A DNA stretch of 64,000 bases from Sphingomonas vulcanisoli (GTDB lineage Bacteria > Pseudomonadota > Alphaproteobacteria > Sphingomonadales > Sphingomonadaceae). The position numbers and the translations under genes are program-made. Numbering within the stretch: position 1 is the first letter of the stretch; every line of letters begins with the position of its first letter. The DNA is taken from positions 496,001 to 560,000 of the forward strand of contig NZ_JAAOZC010000001.1 in the NCBI RefSeq assembly GCF_011761305.1, read 5' to 3'. Positions 25,952-32,996 of this stretch are shown here, piece after piece. Below the pieces are notes generated by a model. The model was not told where the DNA came from, did not search any database, and saw nothing but the letters and a program-made list of their open reading frames with translations.

Positions 25952-27673
25952 ATGGCCACTACGGCTTTTCCCTCACGCGATGATTTCGCGGCTCTCCTCA
26001 ATGATACGCTCGGCGGCGAAAACAACGGCTTCGAAGGCCGCGTCGTCAAGGGCACGGTCACCGCGATCGAGAATGATGTTGCCGTCATCGATGTGGGCTT
26101 GAAGTCCGAAGGCCGCGTGGCGCTGCGCGAATTCGCGCCCGCGCCCGGCCAGAAGGCCGATCTCAAGGTGGGCGACGAGGTCGAGGTGTTCGTCGATCGC
26201 GTCGAGAACAGCCAGGGCGAAGCGATGCTCAGCCGCGATCGCGCCCGCCGTGAAGCCGCCTGGGACACGCTGGAGCATGAATTCGCCGCCGGCAGCCGTG
26301 TCGATGGCGTGATCTTCGGCCGCGTGAAGGGTGGCTTTACCGTCGATCTCAACGGCGCCGTCGCCTTCCTGCCCGGTTCGCAGGTCGATATCCGCCCGGT
26401 CCGCGACGTGCAGCCGCTGATGGATATTCCGCAGCCCTTCCAGATCCTCAAGATGGATCGCCGCCGCGGCAACATCGTCGTGTCGCGCCGTGCCGTTCTC
26501 GAAGAGACCCGCGCCGAGCAGCGCACCGGCCTGATCCAGAGCCTCGCCGAGGGTCAGATCGTCGACGGCGTCGTCAAGAACATCACGGATTACGGCGCGT
26601 TCGTGGATCTGGGCGGCATCGATGGCCTGCTCCACGTCACCGACATCAGCTACAAGCGCGTCAATCACCCGAGCGAGGCGATCAACATCGGCGATACCGT
26701 CCGTGTCCAGATCGTCCGCATCAACCGCGATACGCAGCGCATCAGCCTCGGCATGAAGCAGCTCGAGAGCGATCCGTGGGAAGGCGCATCGGCCAAATAT
26801 CCGATCGGCGCCAAATTCTCGGGCCGCGTCACGAACATCACCGAATATGGTGCCTTCGTCGAGCTGGAGAGCGGGATCGAGGGCCTCGTCCACGTTTCCG
26901 AAATGAGCTGGACCAAGAAGAACGTCCATCCGGGCAAGATCGTCTCGACGTCTCAGGAAGTCGAAGTCGTCATTCTGGAAGTCGATGAGGACAAGCGCCG
27001 CATCAGCCTCGGCCTCAAGCAGGCCCAGAACAACCCGTGGGATGCTTTCGCCGAGACCCACCCCGTCGGCTCGACCGTTGAGGGCGAAGTCAAGAACGCC
27101 ACCGAATTCGGCCTGTTCATCGGCCTCGACAACGATATCGACGGCATGGTCCACATGTCCGACATCGCCTGGGGCGTGACCGGCGAGGAAGCGCTGGCGC
27201 TGCACCACAAGGGTGAGACGATCAAGGCGCAAGTCCTGGCCGTTGAGCCCGACAAGGAGCGCATCAGCCTCGGCATCAAGCAGCTCGAGCGCGGCGGTGT
27301 TTCCGCCACGGCGGGCGGCACGGCTTCGGCGGGCGGAGTCAACAAGGGCCAGACCGTCACGGTCACCGTGCTCTCGGTTGGCGATGGCGGCCTCGATGTG
27401 CAGATCGGGGATGATGGCATCACCGGCTTCGTCAAGCGCGCCGATCTCGGCCGCGACCGCGATGAGCAGCGTCCGGAGCGTTTCCAGCCCGGCCAGAAGT
27501 TCGATGCGATGGTCACCGGCTTCGATCGCTCCAAGAAGCCGACTTTCTCCGTCAAGGCTTTGCAGATGGCCGAGGAGAAGCAGGCCGTTCAGCAATATGG
27601 CTCGTCCGATTCGGGCGCGTCGCTGGGCGACATTCTCGGCGCGGCTCTCAAGGCCCGCAACGAAGACGCCTAA
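25952..27673 (+). CDS. rpsA: 30S ribosomal protein S1
   Basis: 573 residues with six S1 RNA-binding repeats in tandem, for example at about 32-100, 205-275 (DGVVKNITDYGAFVDLGG), 290-360 (GRVTNITEYGAFVELESG), 375-450 and 465-535. It binds mRNA on the small subunit and helps initiation on structured leaders. Length and domain number are normal for proteobacterial S1. The start is ATG 25952. ihfB follows 150 bp downstream, a conserved order, but cmk, which usually precedes rpsA, lies 1.75 kb downstream on the other strand. Confidence 0.97.
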   Translation: MATTAFPSRDDFAALLNDTLGGENNGFEGRVVKGTVTAIENDVAVIDVGLKSEGRVALREFAPAPGQKADLKVGDEVEVFVDRVENSQGEAMLSRDRARREAAWDTLEHEFAAGSRVDGVIFGRVKGGFTVDLNGAVAFLPGSQVDIRPVRDVQPLMDIPQPFQILKMDRRRGNIVVSRRAVLEETRAEQRTGLIQSLAEGQIVDGVVKNITDYGAFVDLGGIDGLLHVTDISYKRVNHPSEAINIGDTVRVQIVRINRDTQRISLGMKQLESDPWEGASAKYPIGAKFSGRVTNITEYGAFVELESGIEGLVHVSEMSWTKKNVHPGKIVSTSQEVEVVILEVDEDKRRISLGLKQAQNNPWDAFAETHPVGSTVEGEVKNATEFGLFIGLDNDIDGMVHMSDIAWGVTGEEALALHHKGETIKAQVLAVEPDKERISLGIKQLERGGVSATAGGTASAGGVNKGQTVTVTVLSVGDGGLDVQIGDDGITGFVKRADLGRDRDEQRPERFQPGQKFDAMVTGFDRSKKPTFSVKALQMAEEKQAVQQYGSSDSGASLGDILGAALKARNEDA

Positions 27674-27684
27674 CCCTTTTACCA

Positions 27685-27722
27685 ACCCGGCCTTCTTGTC
27701 TTTTTGGGCAGGAGGGCCGGGT
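27685..27722 (+). terminator. Hairpin after rpsA
   Basis: ACCCGGCC and GGCCGGGT form an 8-bp GC stem around a 22-nt loop, 12 bp after the rpsA stop. No T-run follows, so it may be a weak terminator or an mRNA-stabilising stem rather than a strong intrinsic terminator. Confidence 0.45.
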
Positions 27723-27823
27723 CGGCATTGATCCATGTTGATAAAGTCGGCATAGCGTATCGTGATGATCGGATCGTAGGCGTAACGGTTTGCGGTCCTG
27801 GCTTGCGGATAAGGGGATAGGGG

Positions 27824-28111
27824 TTGATCAGGTCGGAGCTCGTCGCCGCCATCGGTCGCGATCACCCTGATCTTTCGCTCGCCGAAGTCGAGCGGATCGT
27901 CACCTGCATCTTCGATGCGATCAGCGAGCGGCTGGCCGAAAATGGCCGGGTCGAGCTGCGCGGCTTCGGCACATTCACCACCCGCGCCCGCGATGGCCGC
28001 ACGGGCCGCAACCCGCGCACGGGTGAGCCCGTGGACGTTCAGCCCAAGCGCGTACCATACTTCAAGCCGGGCAAGGAAATGCGCGCCCGGCTGAACGTCA
28101 GCGACTCCTGA
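27824..28111 (+). CDS. ihfB: Integration host factor subunit beta
   Basis: 95-residue HU/IHF-family protein that bends DNA as a heterodimer with IhfA. The family signature GRVELRGFGTFTTRARDGRTGRNPRTG and the DNA-intercalating Pro of the beta-arm are present, with PYFKPGKEMR at the end. The start is TTG 27824 preceded by AAGGGG and reads IRSELVAAI, the normal IhfB N-terminus. It follows rpsA as in most proteobacteria. Confidence 0.95.
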   Translation: MIRSELVAAIGRDHPDLSLAEVERIVTCIFDAISERLAENGRVELRGFGTFTTRARDGRTGRNPRTGEPVDVQPKRVPYFKPGKEMRARLNVSDS

Positions 28112-28206
28112 CCGCCGTCACGTCGCGCGCCATCGCCCGAATTTAACCGGGCCGATCCACAGCAATATTGACCCACGCGGTCTTCCGGCGGAAAGCGTTC
28201 ATGTGT

Positions 28207-28290
28207 GCGGACGTGGCGGAACGGTAGACGCTAGCGACTTAAAATCGCTTTCCTTCGGGAGTGCGGGTTCGAGTCCCGCCGTCCGCACCA
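28207..28290 (+). tRNA. tRNA-Leu (anticodon TAA)
   Basis: 84 nt with encoded CCA. Acceptor GCGGACG/CGTCCGC; anticodon stem AGCGA/TCGCT with loop CTTAAAA; variable arm with TCC-TTC-GGGA; T-arm GCGGG-TTCGAGT-CCCGC. It is class II and reads UUA/UUG codons, which are rare in GC-rich genomes. Confidence 0.97.
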
Positions 28291-28311
28291 ATCAGCGGAC
28301 AGGGGCCGCAG

Positions 28312-28746
28312 TCAGGCGGACCGGCGATCGGCCCGCGCGGCGATCGTTTCGAGCAAAGTTTCCAGCACCGCGCGCCAGGCGGGGATCATCCGCGCATCGG
28401 CCGCAGCCCCCAGTAGATCGCGCAATGCCCCGGCCAGCGCATCGCTCATCGAAGGGAGCCCAGTGCGAATCTGTTCGGCGCTGAGGTGTTGGGCAAAACG
28501 GACCGGTGTTTCGGCGGCGGAGAGCACAGCCTCGATCAGCGAATAGGGGCGGCCCTCAGCCCAGAACGGCTCGAACAGCAGCAGGCGCGCGTCGTCGTCG
28601 CTGGCGAGATGATGCCAGATCCGCAGCGTGATCGCGGCGCCCTGGGTACGAAGGAGGGGCGCCGTTCCGGCGAGAATCGCCGTCTGAGCCGTGTCGTCAG
28701 CGTTCAATTGTTTGGCTTTTACCGAGGAGCGTCGAGAGCGATTCAC
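28312..28746 (-). CDS. Hypothetical protein, possibly a divergent globin-fold domain
   Basis: 144 residues from GTG 28746; TTG at about 28701 is an alternative. The frame stays open to 28956, but that part overlaps the cyclophilin gene and is not protein-like. The body is all-helical: LLRTQGAAITLRIWHHLA, then ARLLLFEPFW, LIEAVLSAAE, LPSMSDALAGALRDLLG and a last helix with IPAWRAVLETLLETI. The order resembles single-domain bacterial globins (LF after the first helices, an AW...A..+L final helix). The central part is shorter than in Hmp and a proximal His is uncertain. A TetR-like C-terminal domain is the other option. Low certainty. Confidence 0.45.
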   Translation of the reverse strand: MNRSRRSSVKAKQLNADDTAQTAILAGTAPLLRTQGAAITLRIWHHLASDDDARLLLFEPFWAEGRPYSLIEAVLSAAETPVRFAQHLSAEQIRTGLPSMSDALAGALRDLLGAAADARMIPAWRAVLETLLETIAARADRRSA

Positions 28747-28837
28747 TCGTTCGACCGAGCATTCCCTATGCGTGCACTGCAGCAATGTCTTTGCGCTGCG
28801 ACAATCTCGCGCGGCACGATGCCCGATTGTCGGACAG

Positions 28838-29428
28838 TCAGCGCATCCGCGTCGCGGAGAGGATGCGGACACGATGCACCAAAGTCTGGCCCATTGTCTC
28901 GGCCGAAAGCCCGCCCGGATAGGTGGGCATGACGAGGATGCGGCGGACGATCTCAATCCCGCTCACGACATGGCCGAAGGCGGCATAGCCGGGATAGCCA
29001 GGCGAGGCGTCGAGCGTCTCGGACGGCCCTAAGCAGATGAAGAAATCCCCCATCGCCGATCCGACATCGTGCCGCGCCATCGAGATCACGCCATCGCCAT
29101 GATGGATGCCGGTGAGGCTGGTCGGCTCATGCTTGATCGGGAAGAAACTGTCCGAAATCTTGCTGTCGATCCCGCCCTGGACCAGGCCGACGCCGGGCCG
29201 CGTCTTGCTCCGCGCGGCGCGGTAGAAGGTCTTGCCATCGAACTTGTGGGCGTCGACATAGCGCAGGAAATTGCCGGCCGTGATCGGCGCGTGCTTGGTA
29301 TCCACCGCGACGACGATCGGCCCCAATTCGGTCTTGAGCACCACCTTGACCAGGCCGGGGGCGGGCAGGGCGGCGGACGCGGGCGTGATCAGCAGCAGCA
29401 ACAGCGCCGCGAACAATCGCCCGATCAT
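28838..29428 (-). CDS. Peptidyl-prolyl cis-trans isomerase, cyclophilin type, exported
   Basis: 196 residues. The signal peptide (MIGRLFAALLLLLITPASA) sends it to the periplasm. The cyclophilin domain has the small prokaryotic form: GPIVVAVDTKHAPITAGNFLRY, FYRAAR, GLVQGGID, ISMARHDVGSAMGDFFICLG and YAAFGHVVSGIEIV. The usual catalytic Arg of FHR is replaced by the FYRAA context, still with Arg. It should help fold secreted or outer-membrane proteins. It starts in an ATGA overlap with the cmk stop, so it is the last member of the aroA-cmk transcript. Confidence 0.92.
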   Translation of the reverse strand: MIGRLFAALLLLLITPASAALPAPGLVKVVLKTELGPIVVAVDTKHAPITAGNFLRYVDAHKFDGKTFYRAARSKTRPGVGLVQGGIDSKISDSFFPIKHEPTSLTGIHHGDGVISMARHDVGSAMGDFFICLGPSETLDASPGYPGYAAFGHVVSGIEIVRRILVMPTYPGGLSAETMGQTLVHRVRILSATRMR

Positions 29429-30069
29429 CGATCGCCGTCATTGGCGGCCGGGTGCAGCGCGCGTTCGACGAGCAGGATCGCCGCCGCCACCGCTTCCTCG
29501 ATGCCGAGCGCCGAGGTATCGAGCAGGCGCGCATCATCGGCCATGCGCAGCGGCGCCGCCGATCGCGCGCTATCCCGCTCGTCGCGGGCGCGGATGTCGG
29601 TCAGGACATGATCGCGCTCGACCGCGAGGCCGGCGCCAACAAGCTCCCGCCAGCGCCGATCGGCGCGGACTTCGGGCGTGGCGGTGACGAACAATTTGGC
29701 GGGGGCATGCGGGGCGATCACCGTGCCGATGTCGCGCCCGTCGAGCACCGCGCCGCCGGGCTGCGCGGCGAAATCCTGTTGCCGCGTGAACAAGGCCGCG
29801 CGCACTTCTGGATGCGCCGAGACGATCGATGCCGCCTTGCCCGCGGCTTCCGATTTGAGCTGCGGATCATGGAGCATCGCCTCCCCGAAGCCGCAGGCCG
29901 CCAGCGCCTCCGCCGGCACCGAAGGATCGCCGCCGGCGCGCAGCACGCCAATCCCGACCGCGCGATAGAGCAGCCCGGTATCGAGATGGGGAAGGCCGTA
30001 ATGCGCCGCCAGCCGCCGCGCGATCGTCCCCTTGCCCGATGCCGCGGGCCCGTCCACGGCGATGATCAT
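29425..30069 (-). CDS. cmk: (d)CMP kinase
   Basis: 214-residue cytidylate kinase that phosphorylates CMP and dCMP with ATP. The P-loop GPAASGKGT lies at 7-15. LDTGLLYRAVG and VLDGRDIGTVIAP mark the CMP-binding region; RRWREL and RDERDSAR belong to the NMP and LID regions. ATG 30069 is used (MIIAVDGPAASGKG), which overlaps the upstream membrane-protein gene by ATGA. It ends in another ATGA overlap with the cyclophilin gene. Confidence 0.96.
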   Translation of the reverse strand: MIIAVDGPAASGKGTIARRLAAHYGLPHLDTGLLYRAVGIGVLRAGGDPSVPAEALAACGFGEAMLHDPQLKSEAAGKAASIVSAHPEVRAALFTRQQDFAAQPGGAVLDGRDIGTVIAPHAPAKLFVTATPEVRADRRWRELVGAGLAVERDHVLTDIRARDERDSARSAAPLRMADDARLLDTSALGIEEAVAAAILLVERALHPAANDGDR

Positions 30070-30320
30070 GCCGGCTTGCCCCCGCGCAGCGCTTTGATCA
30101 GCCCGAAGGCGGCGATCAGCCCCCAAGCGATCTCCAGCACCATCGAGGCGAGATTGAAATGCACCAGCAGCGATACGATCAGCAGCAGCGCGCCCAACAG
30201 GTTGATCGCATTGAACAGGCGGAAATCGATCGTCTTGGCAATATTGCTGTAAAGATAGCCGGCGATGAACACGGCGCTGCCGATCAGGCCGATTGCATCC
30301 GCCAGCGGTCCGCTCATCAT
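30066..30320 (-). CDS. Small CBU_0592-like membrane protein
   Basis: 84 residues with three predicted membrane helices (about 8-28, 38-55, 58-77) and a basic C-terminus (KALRGGKPA). It belongs to the small CBU_0592-type family of unknown role. It is embedded between aroA and cmk with ATGA overlaps on both sides (30317-30320 and 30066-30069), so it is translated in step with them. An in-frame ATG at 30317 is an alternative start. Confidence 0.82.
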   Translation of the reverse strand: MMSGPLADAIGLIGSAVFIAGYLYSNIAKTIDFRLFNAINLLGALLLIVSLLVHFNLASMVLEIAWGLIAAFGLIKALRGGKPA

Positions 30321-31660
30321 GCCGCCGTCTCCGCGCCCAGCGACCGGAGCAGATCGGCGAAACCCGGGAAGCTGGTGTCGACCGGGCTCATATCGTCAAC
30401 CGCGATGCCGTCGCGCGACGCGAAGCTGGCGATCGTGAAGCTCATCGCGATGCGGTGATCGAGATCGGCGGCGATTATTGGCCTATCGTTGGAGACGAAC
30501 GGCGCCCCATCGCGGCCCTCGATCACCAGCCCATCCGCCCGCTCCTCGACAATGACTCCGCAGCGGGCAAGACCGCGCGCCATCAAAGCCAGCCGATCGC
30601 TTTCCTTGACGCGCAACTCCTCCAGCCCGCGCGTCACCGTCCGGCCCTTGGCCATAGCGGCAGCGACGAACAGGACGGGGAATTCGTCGATCATGCTCGG
30701 CGCGATCTCCGGAGGCACCTCGATGCCGGTGAGGTTGGATGCCTTAACGCGGAGATCGGCGACGGGTTCGCCGCCGACCTCGCGCCTCTTCTCCTCAAAG
30801 ATCGATCCGCCCATCGCGCGCAGCATATCGAACAAAGCGGCGCGCGTCGGATTGAGGCCGACATTCTCGACCACGATCTCCGATCCGGGCACCAGCAGCG
30901 CGGCCACCACCGGGAAGGCGGCGGAGGAGGGGTCGCCGGGCACGACGATCTGCTGCGGCCGCAACTCGGCCTCGCCGCGGATGCTGATAATACGCGGGCC
31001 CTCTTCATAGCTGATCTCAAGATCGGCACCGAAACCCTTGAGCATCCGCTCGCTATGATCGCGCGTCGGCACCGGCTCGATCACCCGCGTGATGCCCGGC
31101 GCGTTGAGCCCCGCGAGCAGGATGGCGGACTTCACCTGCGCCGAAGCGACCGGCAGGCGATAGGCGATCGGCACCGCCGGGCAGAGCCCGCGCACCATCA
31201 GCGGCAGGGTGCCGCCCGGGCTCGCCGTGAAGTCCGCACCCATCAGCGAGAGCGGATCGATGACGCGCTTCATCGGCCGCCGGGAGAGCGAGGCATCGCC
31301 GATGAAGGTGGCGGTGATCGGATGGCTGGCGATCAGGCCCAGCAGCAGCCGCGTCGAGGTCCCCGAATTGCCCATATCGAGCGCGGTCGCCGGCTGCAGC
31401 AGCCCGCCAACGCCGACGCCATTGACCGTCCACGCGCCATCGCCGCCGCGCTCAATGCTGGCCCCCATCGCGCGCAGCGCGGCGGCGGTGGCGAGCACAT
31501 CCTCGCCCTCAAGCAGCCCCTCGATCCGGCTGGTGCCCACCGCCAGCGCGGCCAGCATCAGCGAACGGTGCGAGATGCTCTTGTCGCCGGGCACGCGGAC
31601 GCGGCCGGCAAGCGGGCGCGGGGCCTTGAAGACCGGAGGGTTCGTGCGCATCTCAAGCAT
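30317..31660 (-). CDS. aroA: 3-phosphoshikimate 1-carboxyvinyltransferase (EPSP synthase)
   Basis: Sixth step of the shikimate pathway: joins PEP to shikimate-3-phosphate. 447 residues. Marks are VPGDKSISHRSLML (substrate Lys, Ser), LDMGNSGTSTRLL (PEP loop, 90s-100s) with the first Gly-Asn-Ser-Gly-Thr box, SLSRRPMKR, and EELRVKESDRL near the end. The NSGTSTR form places it near class II enzymes, as in other alphaproteobacteria. The start may be ATG 31660 or 31651; the longer one is given. First gene of the aroA-membrane protein-cmk-cyclophilin chain, divergent from the TIGR02300 gene. Confidence 0.96.
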   Translation of the reverse strand: MLEMRTNPPVFKAPRPLAGRVRVPGDKSISHRSLMLAALAVGTSRIEGLLEGEDVLATAAALRAMGASIERGGDGAWTVNGVGVGGLLQPATALDMGNSGTSTRLLLGLIASHPITATFIGDASLSRRPMKRVIDPLSLMGADFTASPGGTLPLMVRGLCPAVPIAYRLPVASAQVKSAILLAGLNAPGITRVIEPVPTRDHSERMLKGFGADLEISYEEGPRIISIRGEAELRPQQIVVPGDPSSAAFPVVAALLVPGSEIVVENVGLNPTRAALFDMLRAMGGSIFEEKRREVGGEPVADLRVKASNLTGIEVPPEIAPSMIDEFPVLFVAAAMAKGRTVTRGLEELRVKESDRLALMARGLARCGVIVEERADGLVIEGRDGAPFVSNDRPIIAADLDHRIAMSFTIASFASRDGIAVDDMSPVDTSFPGFADLLRSLGAETAA

Positions 31661-31768
31661 AAGCGGCGGCTTTGACAGCGGCTCCTCCGTCTGGCAAGGC
31701 GCCCGCCACATCGTGGCCGGTCGCTCGCGCGCCAAGCCGCAATCTATCTTTATCGGAGCTTTGAAACC

Positions 31769-32083
31769 GTGGTGAAACCTGAGTGGGGCGCCAAGCGCAC
31801 CTGTCCGAAATGCGGCACCCGCTTCTATGATCTCGGCAAGGAGGATCCTATCTCCTGCGTCGAATGCGGCACCAATTTCATGCCGGAAACGGTGCTGAAA
31901 TCGAAGCAGCCGCTGCCGTTCGAAGCGGCGCAGCCGATCGCCAAGAAGGAAAAGGAAGGCGAGGATCTCGCCGATGAACTGTCCGGCGTCGAAGACGAGG
32001 AGCCCAATGCCGACGATGACGTCGATCTGGGCGATGATGACGATATCGGCGTCGCCACCGGCGCGGACGAAGACGAACATTGA
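31769..32083 (+). CDS. TIGR02300 family zinc-ribbon protein with acidic tail
   Basis: 104 residues. The N-terminal zinc ribbon is KRTCPKCGTRFYDLGKEDPISC (two Cys pairs; the FYDLGK box gives the family its name) followed by VECGTNF. The last 40 residues are mostly Asp and Glu (DDDVDLGDDDDIG). The family is confined mostly to alphaproteobacteria and has no proven function. The start is GTG 31769 or GTG 31772, after a GGAG site. It is divergent from aroA, a conserved neighbourhood. Confidence 0.9.
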   Translation: MVKPEWGAKRTCPKCGTRFYDLGKEDPISCVECGTNFMPETVLKSKQPLPFEAAQPIAKKEKEGEDLADELSGVEDEEPNADDDVDLGDDDDIGVATGADEDEH

Positions 32084-32142
32084 TCAACGGGCGGTGATCG
32101 CCCGTTGATCGCCGCGCAGTGATTTTTTGGGCGCGCCCCGGC

Positions 32143-32171
32143 TTGCAGGCTTAGCCCTGCTGCATTAGAGG
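32143..32171 (+). promoter_or_regulatory. Candidate promoter of tRNA-Ala
   Basis: TTGCAG, 17 bp, TAGAGG, with the second hexamer starting 49 bp before the tRNA. It matches the element before tRNA-Leu(GAG) at 17661. Confidence 0.4.
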
Positions 32172-32214
32172 GCGCGCTCCGCCACCGGCTCCCAGGCCGC
32201 GGCGATCAGGGAAT

Positions 32215-32290
32215 GGGGCCGTAGCTCAGCTGGGAGAGCGTCGCGATGGCATTGCGAAGGTCTGGGGTTCGATCCCCCACGGCTCCACCA
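32215..32290 (+). tRNA. tRNA-Ala (anticodon GGC)
   Basis: 76 nt with encoded CCA. Acceptor GGGGCCG/CGGCTCC with the alanine-identity G3-U70 pair; D-arm GCTC-AGCTGGGA-GAGC; anticodon stem TCGCG/TGCGA with loop ATGGCAT; T-arm TGGGG-TTCGATC-CCCCA. An intrinsic terminator follows 10 bp later. Confidence 0.97.
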
Positions 32291-32300
32291 ACCTTTCAAA

Positions 32301-32324
32301 GCCCGCCATCCGGCGGGTTTTTTT
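32301..32324 (+). terminator. Intrinsic terminator of tRNA-Ala
   Basis: CCCGCC-ATCC-GGCGGG stem followed by seven T residues. It lies 10 bp after the tRNA and 12 bp before the end of the convergent DUF3857 gene remnant. Confidence 0.9.
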
Positions 32325-32336
32325 ATTGGCTGAAGA

Positions 32337-32996
32337 TTAGGGCTTGAGACCGTAGCCGACGAAGGTTTCGTCGATCTTGGAATTCGCGAGGCGCGCGGCG
32401 GCAAGATCGCTCTTGGCTTCATCGGCCTTGCCAAGATGCGTTTCGGCGATGCCCCGCCCGAAACGGCTCGTGTTTAGCTGAGGCATCTTGGCTAACGCCG
32501 CGTCATAATCGCTGATTGCTGCCGCCCATTCTCCGCGCTGGAGATGGACAAGGCCGCGGCTGTCAAAAAAGCCGCCTTCGGGCTGGAGTGATATAGCAGC
32601 ATCGCAATCGATCATGGCTTTATCGAGCTCAATATTTTTTGTCGCGCGCGCCCAGCAGGCGTTGTTACGGAGGATCGCGTCCTTTGGGTGCGCCTCGATC
32701 GCCTGGGCGAAGCGTGCCATGCCGCGATCGCCATGACCAAAGCTGCTGTCCATATCGGCAGCGACTGAGATGAGCGATGCAGTCCATTCCGGATGTGCAG
32801 CGATGGCCTTGTCATAGGCAGATGAGAGTTGCTGATAAGCCAGTGGATCCTGTGCCAGGCTTTTAAATACTTTAGATGGGATCGGCTGGTTGGGCTCATG
32901 ATCGATAATCCAGAGCACGGCGGAAAGCCTGGTCTTCTGGTCAGAGATCAGGTTGTGACTCAACTGGAGAAAATAGGCGGGCACATTGGGTGGATC
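32337..32996 (-). pseudogene. C-terminal TPR part of the DUF3857 protein, cut off by a frameshift
   Basis: About 219 codons that continue the protein of the upstream gene (32960-35554) in another frame. The text resumes at DPPNVPAYFLQLSHNLISD and contains further TPR-like helix pairs (AIEAHPKDAILRNNACWARA, then DYDAALAKMPQLNTSRFGRG). It has no ribosome site or plausible start of its own. The upstream frame reads ELQRSNAIHP and then stops within 30 bp. A loss of one base, or of four bases from a repeated GATC, near 32990-32998 would explain both frames. Confidence 0.8.

Noticed and set aside
25973-27865. 630-codon open frame on the minus strand
   Set aside because: Antisense to rpsA, whose six S1 repeats are unmistakable.
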